From assembly GCA_030867875.1 (NCBI GenBank), contig JAOWCC010001589.1, forward strand, positions 149,207,745 through 149,271,744: a stretch of DNA of 64,000 nucleotides, read 5' to 3'. How positions within the stretch are numbered: the stretch's first letter is position 1; the number at the start of each line of letters is the position of its first letter. Both the position numbers and the translations under genes were made by a program. The notes beneath the pieces were generated by a model. It was given only the letters and a program-made list of their open reading frames with translations. It did not search any database and was not told the DNA's origin. The stretch comes from Actinernus sp. WN-2022. Lineage: Eukaryota > Cnidaria > Anthozoa > Actiniaria > Actinernidae. Of this stretch, positions 54,759 through 64,000 are shown piece after piece.

Positions 54759-56640
54759 CTAGTAACCTTCAATAAAATTATGTTTCATTTTATCTTTAAA
54801 TGATGAAATTGAGGAAATTTTTATATTTTCATCAATGCAATTCCATACTGTAGGACCTTGAAATCTGATATTAAAAATTCCATAGTTTGTTCTTGCTTTT
54901 GGAAGATAATAAGACTGTTTTGCGGCAAGCTTTGTATTGTAGTTATGAATTGTATTAACCTTAATAAAGAAAGAATGAAAAACAGAAGGTAAGAGATGAT
55001 TGTGAAATTTGTACATAAATATTGAAATGTGGAGGGTGACAAGATCACATTTTTTTATAATTTTTAGAGACTTAAACAATGAGCTTGAATGCTCATCAAA
55101 TCTAGAAAAAGTAATGATACGCATTGCCTTTTTTTGTAAAATAAAGAGCGGTTGAAGGGTAGTTTCATATATATTCCCCCAAGTAATTATCCCATAGATC
55201 AAAAGTGGATATATCAAAGCATAATAAAGATTTAGAAGAATATCTATACTAATACAATAGCGAAGTTTGGAAAAAATTTTTTATCAATGCATTCTACTTG
55301 TTCTTTCCAACTAAGATTCGAATACACAAGTCTTGCTTTAGATGCTTATCACTTATAGTTAACTTAAAATTTGAGACCTTATTTTTTTTGTGGGGGATGA
55401 AAGATAACAAAATTGGATTTTTCTATGTTAAGTGAGAGCTTGTTAGCACATAGCCAGATATGAACATTGTTTAGTTCAGCATTTATGCTTGTTTCAAGTA
55501 TTGAGAGATTCTTGTGTTCACTGAAAAGATTTGCATCATCTGCAAATAGATGAAAATCAAATAGATCTGAAGAACGATGAAAGTCATTTATATATAATAA
55601 AAAAAGTAATGGACCAAGAACAGATCACTGTGGAATTCCACAAGATACAGTACTCTGATCTGATGTTACATTATTTACAGTAACAACTTGTTGTCGATTA
55701 CTAAGATATGAAACAAACCAATCTTTGGTTATACCTCGGATTCTTAATCAAGATTTTATGATTAACCGTGTCGAAGGCTTTGCTGAAATCTAAGAATATT
55801 CCACAGGAATAGTTGCTTTTTGAATTATATCAATTATACAAAGAAATGCATGATCTGTAGAATGGTTTGCACGAAATCCAAATTGCTTATCAATTTTGTT
55901 CAAGAAATTTAAGTAATCTATTATACATACATTTTTCTAAAAGCTTATTAAAGACTGAAAGAAGGGAAATTGGGCGGTAGTTGCACAAGCAAGTTTGAGA
56001 TCCTTTTTTATAAACAGGAATTATGTTTGCTAGCTTACATACATACATATCTTTAATAGAAGTTCCCATAGGGGCTTTTCAACAACTATTTACAATGTAA
56101 CAACGTTAACAGTAACAAAATAATGAAATAGTAAAATACAAGTACTAACTATAATCAGGTGAGTTAAAACTATTGAAGTAGAAGTGCATTAAGTAATATG
56201 GTACATAGCACTACTGTAAAAGCGCTAACTTTAGTTGTTTCTTAAATTTAGCAAAATTAGGTTCCTTTTTAAGGGACAATAACAGCCATAAAAGAAGCAT
56301 TAAAGAGATATTCCAGTGGCTTTGATATAACAGTTTTTAGAATTTTAAGTATGGATATTGGTATACTAAAGAGGCCTGTGGCTTTACCAGATTTTAAACT
56401 AGCAATTTCATTTTCAATTTCATTACTAGTGGTAGGAAAGACAAAAAAGCTGTTACATGTTGGTGTAGTTAGATACTCTAGTGGTGTTTTGTGTACATTA
56501 GGTATTGTACTTGCTAATTCTTTACCTACATTAGCAAAATATTTATTAAAAGCATTTGCAACGAGCTTAGGGTCAGTTATTTCACAATTATTATCTACAA
56601 TCTTTATAGATATCTGGCTAGCCTGGGGCTTGAAATGAAT
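54759..56640 (-). pseudogene. LINE-D reverse transcriptase
   Basis: Pieces in order: NEIENEIASLKSGKATGLFS, PISILKILKTVISKPLEYLF (about 56440-56320), interruption, KLANIIPVYKKGSQTC and NYRPISLLSVFNKLLEKCMY (about 56030-55920), FGFRANHSTDHAFL, LDLSKAFDTVNHKIL, SVLGPLLFLLYINDFH, LFADDANLFSEHKNLS (catalytic Asp pair), NKLSLNIEKSNFVIFH, and the open C-terminal frame 55217-54759 with PLLIYGIITWGNIY, QKKAMRIITFSRFDEHSSS and GPTVWNCIDENIK. At least five frameshifts. Confidence 0.85.
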
Positions 56641-56727
56641 AATTTGTTTAATTCCTTTCCATATTCGTTTACTATCATTAATGTTATCAAAGAAATATTG
56701 ATTGTAATATTATCTTTTACTTGCCTT

Positions 56728-57986
56728 TTAGAGATGATTTAATTTATTTCTATAAAATTTAAATTTTGTATGATAGTAAGTAGATTTTGTCTTAATAAAT
56801 TTTCTATATAGTTTATTTTTAATCTGAATGGATGCTCTTAATGCAGGAGTAATCCATGGTTTAGATTTTAGTTTTAATTCTCTTCTAGTTATATGTTTTA
56901 TAGGTATATGTTTATCTATTATATCAGATATTTTTGTGTAAAAAGAATTAAACATAGTAGAAGGATTAAGATCAGATGTAAATACAGCTTCCCGATTAAT
57001 AGATTGTATTTCATTGATCAAGGCTAACTGATTGAGTTTAGAATAATCTCTTCTATATAATTTAATGCTAGGTGGAAGAGAGGCAAATTTATTAAAAAAT
57101 AGAAAATTAGGCAGGTGATCAGTGAGATCATACACTATATTACCACTAATAACAAAATGTTCAAGTGAATTAAAGAAAATATTGTCAATTAATGTTGCTG
57201 AATGATCTGTGATTCTGGTTGGTTGCAATATATGGGGTTGGAAAAAAATGAACCTTAGGTATTAAGAAAATTATCAGAGCCTGAATGAGATTCAATTTTT
57301 AAAAGATCTACATTAAAATCATCCATTATTACACAAAACGTATTTTCTTGATTAATTCTCTCCATTGTAGAGTTCAAGTATTCAATAAATGTATCCAAAT
57401 TTCCACTTGGATGTCTATAAAGAACTCCACATAGCAAATTAGGATGGCAGTCATTATGTATTTCAATCCAAATAGCTTCAAATTCATCTTTAGTAGTTGT
57501 AAGTTCAGATCGTACAGTAAAATTCAAATTATTGTTGATATAAAAAGCAACACCTCCAGCATTAGAGAGGCTAGGCTGTGAAACAAATTGATATCCAGGT
57601 AAATCAATATTTGTTATTGGAGGCTGATCAGACTTGAGCTTGGTCTCAGAAAGACCAATTAATGAAAATGGGAAATATAATTCTGATAGCATGTTTACCA
57701 AGTTATCATAATTAGCGGGTAAACTCCTAATATTACAATTTATTGTAGAGAAAGATTGATCATTCGTAAAGCACTCATTTATATCATAGTTATCATGAAA
57801 ATCATGTGTACTATAGTAACCAAAATTATTGTCAGAGGGCATATTTAAGTCAATGTCTAGGTTGGTTAGATGGGGAATATCACTGATCGAGGAGGTAATG
57901 CTTAAACATGGGAGTGAGTTAGAAAGATCAATGACCTTGTCATTAATATCTGAGACAGTACCATTAGAGCATTTTAAACACTGCAT
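56728..57986 (-). pseudogene. LINE-D endonuclease
   Basis: 243 open codons from 57986: FSTINCNIRSLPANYDNLVN, SLIGLSETKLKSDQPP (catalytic Glu), NAGGVAFYINNNLNF, GVLYRHPSGNLDTFIEYLNS, IMDDFNVDLLKIES. A frameshift at about 57240, then MQPTRITDHSATLIDNIFFN, YDLTDHLPNFLFFN (catalytic Asp-His) and KSKPWITPALRASIQIKNKL, the linker (57228-56728). Only one break, so better kept than the RT. Confidence 0.9.
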
Positions 57987-58023
57987 TATAAATCATTATA
58001 AATCCATTGCAAACATATACTTA

Positions 58024-58400
58024 TCAAGGATGTATTTTCACAAGATCATCTTTGTTCTTATCTTTCCTCATAAGGATCTTCCCATTAGAGGTCCAAATAA
58101 ACTTGTAGTCGTTTTCTTTTTTCGCCTTGAGACATAGTTTGAACAACTCTTTATTCCTATCTGTTAGACTTTCAGCAAGATAAATATTATTCGCCACAGA
58201 ATAACCCAAATCTTGAGTTGTTTTATCTTTGAGTTCTTTTCTTGCGCGGTAGAAGTGGTCTTTCACATCCCGTCTCACGAATTTGACGATGATAGGCGTC
58301 GGCTCTGACTTCTTACCTTTATAAGATTTACTAGAAGGGAGACGATGGCTCACTGGTATGTCTTGTTCATCAATCTCAACTCCGATCATATCACCAACTT
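58024..58400 (-). pseudogene. LINE-D ORF1, 5'-truncated
   Basis: VGDMIGVEIDEQDIPVSHRL, PTPIIVKFVRRDVKDHFYRA and DLGYSVANNIYLAESLTDRN, then DYKFIWTSNGKILMRKDKN: the RRM-like core and C-terminal domain of L1-type ORF1 proteins. The frame continues to 58485 only through non-LINE sequence. Confidence 0.8.
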
Positions 58401-58900
58401 TTATAACGATGTCCCACGTGACAAGAACAAACTGTTGCCTAGCAACAGTGGCTGAACTTTGAACAACTTTGTCGCATAGAAGCAATCAAAAGTTCAGAAT
58501 TGTGGAACCTGTTCTGAAGAGCTACATTACTGCTGAATACGCTGGTGCAATTCGTCTTGAAATTCGATGAAAATTGACGGAGTTATGATTTTTAAAATAT
58601 ACTCTATTGAGAATTTTTGGACCAGATACTGTTCTCGAGAGTCGATCATTTCCAAAAAAATATTTAGGTATGTTCTAAGATATGCATTAAAGATCTAATA
58701 TAATGGTTGGATAGAGAGAAGATGAAAGAGTGTGAATTTGGTAGTCGCACGTGATCATAACAAAGCGTTGCCTAGCAACAGTGGCTCAACTTTGACTAAC
58801 TTTTACACATAGAAGCAGTCAAAATTTCTCGTTTTTGTTCACCTGTTCTGGAGAGCTACATTACATACGAACAAGGAAAATCAAACTTTTTTCCCAAACC
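58401..58900. repeat. Diverged tandem duplication, spacing about 345 bp
   Basis: TTGCCTAGCAACAGTGGCT at about 58434 and 58770, each followed by CAACTTTGA.., CATAGAAGCA.TCAAAA and CTGTTCTG.AGAGCTACAT. No coding content. LINE-D is truncated next to the first copy. Confidence 0.75.
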
Positions 58901-59145
58901 CCGGGTGCTGAGACTTACTCGCCATTCTTCCAACCTAAAGACAAGTTGTTGCAAACCTTTAATATTTCTGTTCCAGCCTAATTTAGAGATTTAGCTTTAG
59001 GGCAGGAAAATTAACACTTTGGTATTCAATTGGTGGGAAGTACATCGACCTAGACCTTGAAAGTACCTTTGGAAACCTTTCATTTGCCCTAAACAAGTAT
59101 GTAAAGCTTAGGAAATTCATGGTAAAATAACAATATTACTCACCG

Positions 59146-59320
59146 CTCTAACTCTAGTTCCCTCAAATTCCAAATCGTTGTTATGAAATTGAAAAGACCA
59201 ACTCGCGACTTCGTGAACATATGTCACCATCGGCATATAGTCGTCATCTTCATTGCCATTTTGTGATTGGATATTGTCGCTAAATGAAGATTCCGAGTAA
59301 TGCACGATAGCCAATGACAC
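59146..59320 (-). CDS. Possible first coding exon, unrecognised
   Basis: ATG at 59320 opens MSLAIVHYSESSFSDNIQSQ, NGNEDDDYMPMVTYVHEVAS, then EFEGTRVRA at a GTGAGT donor (59145-59140). Acidic/Ser-rich start and a clean donor fit a first exon of a minus-strand gene. The next coding exons leftward on that strand are those of the HECT-like pseudogene at 54.65 kb, with LINE-D between, but nothing proves they belong together. Confidence 0.35.
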
Positions 59321-60299
59321 ATTAAATTGCTCCCGACTAAAACTTCACGACCAATTATCGACAATGTTAACAAACACATGATCTTACGCGCATCATAGGA
59401 CTCGATAACATTGTGTCTACAGCTTCTTAAGAAGCAGTAGACACAAAAAAAAAAATGAAATAAAATTGATCCTCTAAAAGCCAATTGAACTATAGAAAAT
59501 GTGTGACCAGACTGAACTAAAGACATTAAATACAGGGTAACACGAGCGTCTTCAGCAGGAAAAAATATGATTTCAGGGAAAGATGCAGCCCAGGACTTCC
59601 ATCTTTAAGTAACCGCCGTACGACTTCAGAGTGTTGGAAGCCCTACTGTAGCTGAGGCTTGGGACGTGTAGCTGAAGATTGGGACTTGACAGGCCAGCAA
59701 CTGCAAGGCTGGATGGCGAAGTGTGAAAAGACTTTGGGACCTAAAACTTATAACACAGATAGTAGGGAATAAGGGTTGGGAAATGGAATGAGTGTCATGT
59801 CAATAACAACAACATTCATATGTAAATAAGACAAGTACATTAATGTAATTTTATTATTGCAAATATAATATCAAACGATATAATTATTCAAATGAAAATA
59901 CACCCAAGCTAAATTAAAGCTTAACCGCCAGCAATGAAGAAACGGAATCTGATGTGAAATATGTAACTGCAACAAAAGAACATAACAAAGCAACATATAG
60001 CTATTATGACATAATCTTAAAAAGCAGGCATAGGCCATGATTATAACTATACCAAGCTATGTCATGCGATCTGACAGTGATCCCCTACTAAAATGAAACA
60101 AACTGTACATCACATAATATATCACTCATACCCTTATATACCAGGTATCTCCGCTATAAAGCGGTGTGCAATACATACATATAGTAAGTACACAAACAAC
60201 CAAGACATTCCGCTATAAAGCGGTGTGACCATACAATCGCGATAAAATCACACTCTTACGCTCTACAGCGTTTTGCATCCGTACATACACTAATAATGG
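59321..60299. other. No supported gene
   Basis: Two small hairpin words CCGCTATAAAGCGG (about 60147 and 60210) and a related CGCTCTACAGCG recur at the right end. Otherwise nothing recognised. Confidence 0.4.
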
Positions 60300-61827
60300 G
60301 AAAAAAACTATAACACCACGTTATAAATCGGTAGTAAACCAAGCAATGGCACGAAAATGTAGGTATTATCTAAACGGACAATTAGTACCGCTGAATGAAA
60401 AGTGAATGCACTGAAAATGGTAGGAATACCGATATATGCCTCAAATATCATAAATTTCAACATTTTATGGAACTGAAGCTCTACGCGCACCAGACGGGAG
60501 AAGGAAAAAGGCTAAAAAACTAGCCGATTGCCGTTAGGAATCACCAGCATCCCGGAAGCATGAGAAAACTCAAGGTGTAAGATGGTGCGAATTACACGAC
60601 AAATAAGCGGAAATAACCAATTGTTAACACCTCGCCAATTAACACTAACTGATCAACTTCTTCACACCCCAGACTGCAGAATTTGGAGAGAAAACGGAAC
60701 GCACTTAGCTGAACACGGAGAAGCAAATCGATCAACGTCTAAAGAACCGGGAAGATGGCAGATAAGCCGAAAAAAATGAAATCACCAATCATCGTAATCA
60801 ACAACCCGACTCAGTCATAGAATCGGCAACTCATTGAGAGACCTAGGAATCCATTGACTGTACCTCAAGCGAAATATAATGAAAAACAACACTTCTATAT
60901 ATATCAACCGCAAGGGCATGGAGTCGGAGAGAATTGTTACCTCTAGCATAAACAGATGCTGCGTTATTAGTCAGTGAAATTCTTACCTGCCTTATTCCGC
61001 ACAGATGTCTTGAACGACTTCAGACTATACAGGACAACAAGGAGCTCCCTAGCGTTACTATCAAGAGTGGAGTTTAGGTAGAAGATCAGAGCTTGCTTGA
61101 TAGAATAATTCGAATTCATCCCTATCAAGATATAGAGTATAGCCACCACAGGCATAACCACTAGCATCAGAATAAACCAACGCAACCGGAGGTGAGTACT
61201 CGACGAGAGCTCTACCATTGAGCTACATATAAATGCAGTTATGAATCTAAAATTGTATTTAGTGAAGGTACTGCAGAAACTGAAACTCACTCATGTCAAG
61301 TGGAGTATCTTAATTGATGAAACTGAACGAAAGACTAATAATTTTGGTATCAAAAGGGTGACATTGCCAACTCCGAATGAAAGGGAGATGATTTTACCCA
61401 CGACTGAGGCAACGAACCGAGGAGAGACTATAGGACTCTTTTGCATAACTCTACGAGAACAAACTAGCTTACTAATTTTCCGTTCAGGAAAAGAAACAAA
61501 ACCGTTATGTAAATGTGTAGGACACCGATAAGATTATTCTTCGTTGACTACAACTCCGGCATTATGAGAATCCGTACTAATCAATACCTTGTCCTCGCCA
61601 ATGTCAATCTAGAGGACAGAAAACTTTCGTAAAGAGATGCCGAGGACAGACCGAATGGTTAGAACAGTAAAATGAAGCACTGGTGAACGTCACACGTATC
61701 AATGTGAAGATGGCCTGATTTCATATTAACTTCAACATGTACATGTATATGCTGATAGACGGAGGTACTGAAGAAAAAGTTGGAGTGTTCAGTCTTAAAT
61801 TTAAGTTTATAAATATACTGATTAACA
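60300..61827 (-). pseudogene. DIRS-2 reverse transcriptase (3' part), RNase H and C-terminal region
   Basis: Across frameshifts: VNQYIYKLKFKTE, NMKSGHLHIDTCDVHQ and PFGLSSAS (RT palm), FPERKISKLV, RFVASVVGKIISLSFGVGNV (RT thumb), VALVYSDASGYACGGYTLYL (RNase H first Asp), ARELLVVLYSLKSFKTSV, RLHALAVDIYRS, then GVNNWLFPLICRVIRTILHL and SHASGMLVIP. The same block order as in DIRS-1 but a different sequence family. Every few dozen codons the frame changes, so this is an old copy. Confidence 0.72.
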
Positions 61828-63048
61828 TGTACTGTTTAAAACACGAACAGCAGTGTTTTATCAAGTTTAAAAATTCTAGGGCAAAGCCCGAGAATTTTTA
61901 GACTTGATAAAACACGTGCTGTTCGTGTTTTAAACGGCTTCAAAAACGCTTCAAGAATGCAATGAAAGAAAGACGGACATCTCAAGGGAATGGTTACTTA
62001 ATGAACCATTTAACCTTTGTATTCACAACGCCATGCAAAATATTCGAGTAATCACGGCCTGCAATTACGAACATCTCAAGGGAATGACATGAAGAAATTA
62101 CCATACTATGTTGTTTCATAGTTAATAGAGTGGAATGGTTAGGAAACCCGGCAAACTTCAAAAGGGCTAACAAAGGCGCTGCGATTTAGGTTGGAAGGGG
62201 GTAAGACAAAAGATTGTGCACGATCATAGTTCATTAGCGTTCCCTGAACGACTGAACTCACACGTTTCTATTGGCTGATTGACTAACATGTTGGAATTTC
62301 TATTGTGTTTTGTGCACGGTAGTGGTCGAAAAAAGCTAACAAAGACCTATAACAAAGAAGGTCCCTGAGTTTCCTAACCATTCCACTCTATTAACTATGG
62401 TTGTTTGAAGCGGCGTTTCGCAATGCAAGAAGAACCTGCACTTGAAGGATTTGGTGTCGTGGTTTACCTCGATAAAGTTCAAGACTTGGAAAGCGATGTA
62501 ACTGACATGACGGCAGATTTTTGACTCTGGCACAAAATATGTAAGTTTAATGCACGTTTTTATTATTTTACGGCTTTGAATTTGGTTTATTAATTGGAAG
62601 TAAACAGTGGCTCGGTAAACAAGTAATGGTAGTTGGATAACTTCATTTAAAAAAATATTATCTGTGTATCTCGGTAGTTTGCTGATATTAGTAAATTTAG
62701 TGCAAAATTTATTATCTAGGTACCTTATGTTCCGTGGACTTTTTGCTATCTTTGGGTCTTTATCAGTGAATTCTTAATTAGGATGAACCTTTATATAAAA
62801 TTTCATGTTCATTAGTATTCTTTATATAAAACGTTCATCCTAATTAGCAATTCAATGAGAAAGCTGAAACATCAATAGCAATTCCATTGTTTCAATCATT
62901 AACCCCGTTTCCCCCTGGGACAGAATTCAAATCCCTCCGCGGGCCTTTTAGAATGATGAGATTTTATCAGGTATATAGGACCATGCACGTGACTGATTTG
63001 ATTCATCTGATTGGACAAAATTGTCATTAATTATTCATGAGTTTTTGA
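61828..63048 (-). mobile_element. Helentron-like non-autonomous element, copy B (with nested MITE)
   Basis: Reverse-oriented relative of 42324-43299, with the same TCAAAAACTC and CAGTACA ends, the 3' hairpin (61834-61935), the inner inverted repeat (about 62780-62850) and remains of the exon-like block (62430-62540, on the plus strand). It lacks a target duplication. A 283-bp MITE has inserted at 62117-62399. Minus the MITE it is about 930 bp. Confidence 0.6.
62110..62406. mobile_element. MITE with 31-bp perfect terminal inverted repeats inside copy B
   Basis: CATAGTTAATAGAGTGGAAT.. at 62117 mirrors ..ATTCCACTCTATTAACTATG ending at 62399; 31 bp are exact. A 7-bp duplication GTTGTTT flanks it (62110-62116, 62400-62406). 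Copy A has no such insertion at the matching place, confirming the boundaries. Confidence 0.92.
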
Positions 63049-64000
63049 AGTCTAACATCAAGTATGAGCCTACGTTTGGCTGCTCTCGGTGAATAAAAAA
63101 CTTAACGACAGAGCTCATACTTAAGAGTAAATCAACAACAGCATCGTTAATAAAATCGGTACGTGACAACGCTGATGTGTTGTTCTTAAACGCGGCACTA
63201 GGTGGTAAACAAATATAAGGAATCTTATACCCATTCAAAAGAAAATCTAAAATCCAGCCAGGTATTCCTATATTAACCCAAAACTGAATATGAGTTTTTG
63301 AGACGATAAGTATGAGGGGAGCTATCCTTTGCTGGTACTCATGTAAATTACATTTCAAGAACTGTTCATAAGACGAATTAAAAGTGTACTTATCTTGCGC
63401 TAGGAGTTCCTTGAATTCATGTTCAATAGTAGGCCATCCGGAAACTGGTAAATCCCTGTTACGGGTATCCGGAAGAAACATCGCGTGGCCTCCAACAACT
63501 TTAGAGACGTCAACCTTGAGTGATCTTAAAAACCGTTTGGACGGAATGGGGAAGTGGAGCTGTACAGGCTTCCAACGGGAGGGTTTTTAGCGAGCCTGGT
63601 TTGGCACTCACGCCACCAATGTGCAAAGGAACCGCAGTTACTGCAGGGGCCCCAAGATTCATGGAACTGCCGGCCTCCTTGGTGATACGTTGTGAGGCTA
63701 GAAAAGCGCTGGTTCTGGGTCGGCTGATTGCCCTTCTGAGCCACGTGACCGAGACCTGTTGGTACTGTATGGAGAACATTTCCAGCTTCGTTCTCCAGCT
63801 TTTTCAGCATTCCACTTCATCCTTGAGTGACTTTCCCCATGTAACGCTTCCTTTTCAGCACTACGAAACTTCTTGTTATCTTTCTCCGTTTAAAGCAACA
63901 GCGTTATTCTCAGTCGTAATGTTGGCCGGTTAACCAGCCTGCATCTGACGAGTCGACGATACAAGTTTTTCTGTTTCTCTTTTCGATGGAACCTCTCCGA
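63049..64000 (-). pseudogene. DIRS-2 gag-like end (zinc knuckle) and reverse transcriptase start
   Basis: Frame 63810-63526: FSSLTTYHQGGRQFHESWGP, then CSNCGSFAHWWREC, a CX2CX4HX4C zinc knuckle. Upstream to the window edge SAEKEALHG continues the gag-like chain. Frame 63481-63049: FKELLAQDKYTFNSSYEQFL, VNIGIPGWILDFLLNGYKIP, FKNNTSALSRTDFINDAVVD and VGSYLMLD, the N-terminal fingers of DIRS-type reverse transcriptase. Cut by the Helentron-like element. The ORF start lies outside the window. Confidence 0.75.

Larger units (their letters stand above)
54690..58400 (-). mobile_element. LINE, 5'-truncated, nearly complete ORF2 (LINE-D)
   Basis: ORF1 C-terminal part (58400-58024), endonuclease (57986-56860), RT (56640-54759) in LINE order. 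The 5' end stops inside ORF1 near 58400, where a non-LINE repeat begins. About 240 bp (about 56045-56285) of unexplained sequence interrupts the RT between ILFNASF-like and LANIIPVYKKG blocks. Located upstream of and on the same strand as the HECT-like pseudogene. Confidence 0.87.
60300..64000 (-). mobile_element. DIRS-like retroelement with nested insertion (DIRS-2), runs off the window
   Basis: Minus strand: gag-like end with zinc knuckle and RT start (64000-63049), a Helentron-like element (63048-61828), then the RT remainder, RNase H and following region (61827-60300). Joining the two sides gives LMLD followed by VNQYIYKLKFKTE, the usual DIRS LILDLRHVNQYIYKxKFKxE block. Heavily frameshifted downstream of the insertion, open upstream. 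No tyrosine recombinase is seen below 60300. Confidence 0.75.

Noticed and set aside
61170..61225. tRNA A-box-like TAGCTCAATGGTAGAGC on the minus strand
   Set aside because: No B-box follows and the bases lie in the DIRS-2 RNase H coding region.

Overview
The window looks like repeat-dense nuclear DNA from an anthozoan cnidarian (stony coral or sea anemone). It is AT-rich, has consensus GT..AG introns and no operons, and carries the mix of LINEs, DIRS-like tyrosine-recombinase retroelements, BEL/Pao and Ty3/gypsy elements, TTAA-flanked MITEs and multicopy 'uncharacterised' gene families typical of that group. The species cannot be told from the sequence. I see no clearly intact host housekeeping gene.

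Layout. 0.3-2.0 kb: broken copy of an uncharacterised cnidarian multicopy gene. 2.8-3.7 kb: LINE endonuclease fragment. 4.25-8.0 kb: DIRS-like element (RNase H plus tyrosine recombinase) interrupted by about 1.5 kb of foreign DNA. 9.7-10.7 kb (+): exons of a Cys-rich plus P2X7-intracellular-domain-like gene. 11.1-13.1 kb (-): three exons of another multicopy gene. 13.3-17.4 kb: two-ORF LINE. 18.9-19.2 kb: possible cysteine-protease-like exon. 20.9-21.5 kb: 22-bp satellite. 21.5-24.9 kb: LINE RT fragment followed by a 5'-truncated gypsy element. 26.0-32.2 kb: complete BEL/Pao element with 203-bp LTRs and a 5-bp target duplication, inserted in the ORF1 of an L1-like LINE. 33.1-33.7 and 39.3-39.8 kb: two inverted copies of a TTAA MITE. 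34.1-34.7 kb: unrecognised pseudogene. 35.4-36.3 kb: CR1-like LINE end. 40.5-44.8 kb: LINE holding a 976-bp Helentron-like element. 44.8-47.6 kb: tandem repeats and two MITEs. 49.7-50.1 kb: GC-rich decayed ORF. 50.4-51.9 kb (+): spliced DDE-integrase gene with three nonsense codons. 53.2-54.65 kb (-): G2E3/HECT-like pseudogene. 54.7-58.4 kb: LINE. 60.3 kb to the window end: second DIRS-like element, interrupted by a second Helentron-like copy that itself holds a MITE.

The window is a stack of nested insertions. Three nests can be ordered from the sequence: BEL in LINE ORF1, Helentron-like in LINE ORF2, and MITE in Helentron-like in DIRS. All eleven autonomous-type retroelements lie on the minus strand. 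The strongest candidates for a little-described system are the Helentron-like family at 42.3 and 61.8 kb, which carries a shared exon-like coding block with a splice donor, and the nearly intact IS3-type integrase gene at 50.4 kb.
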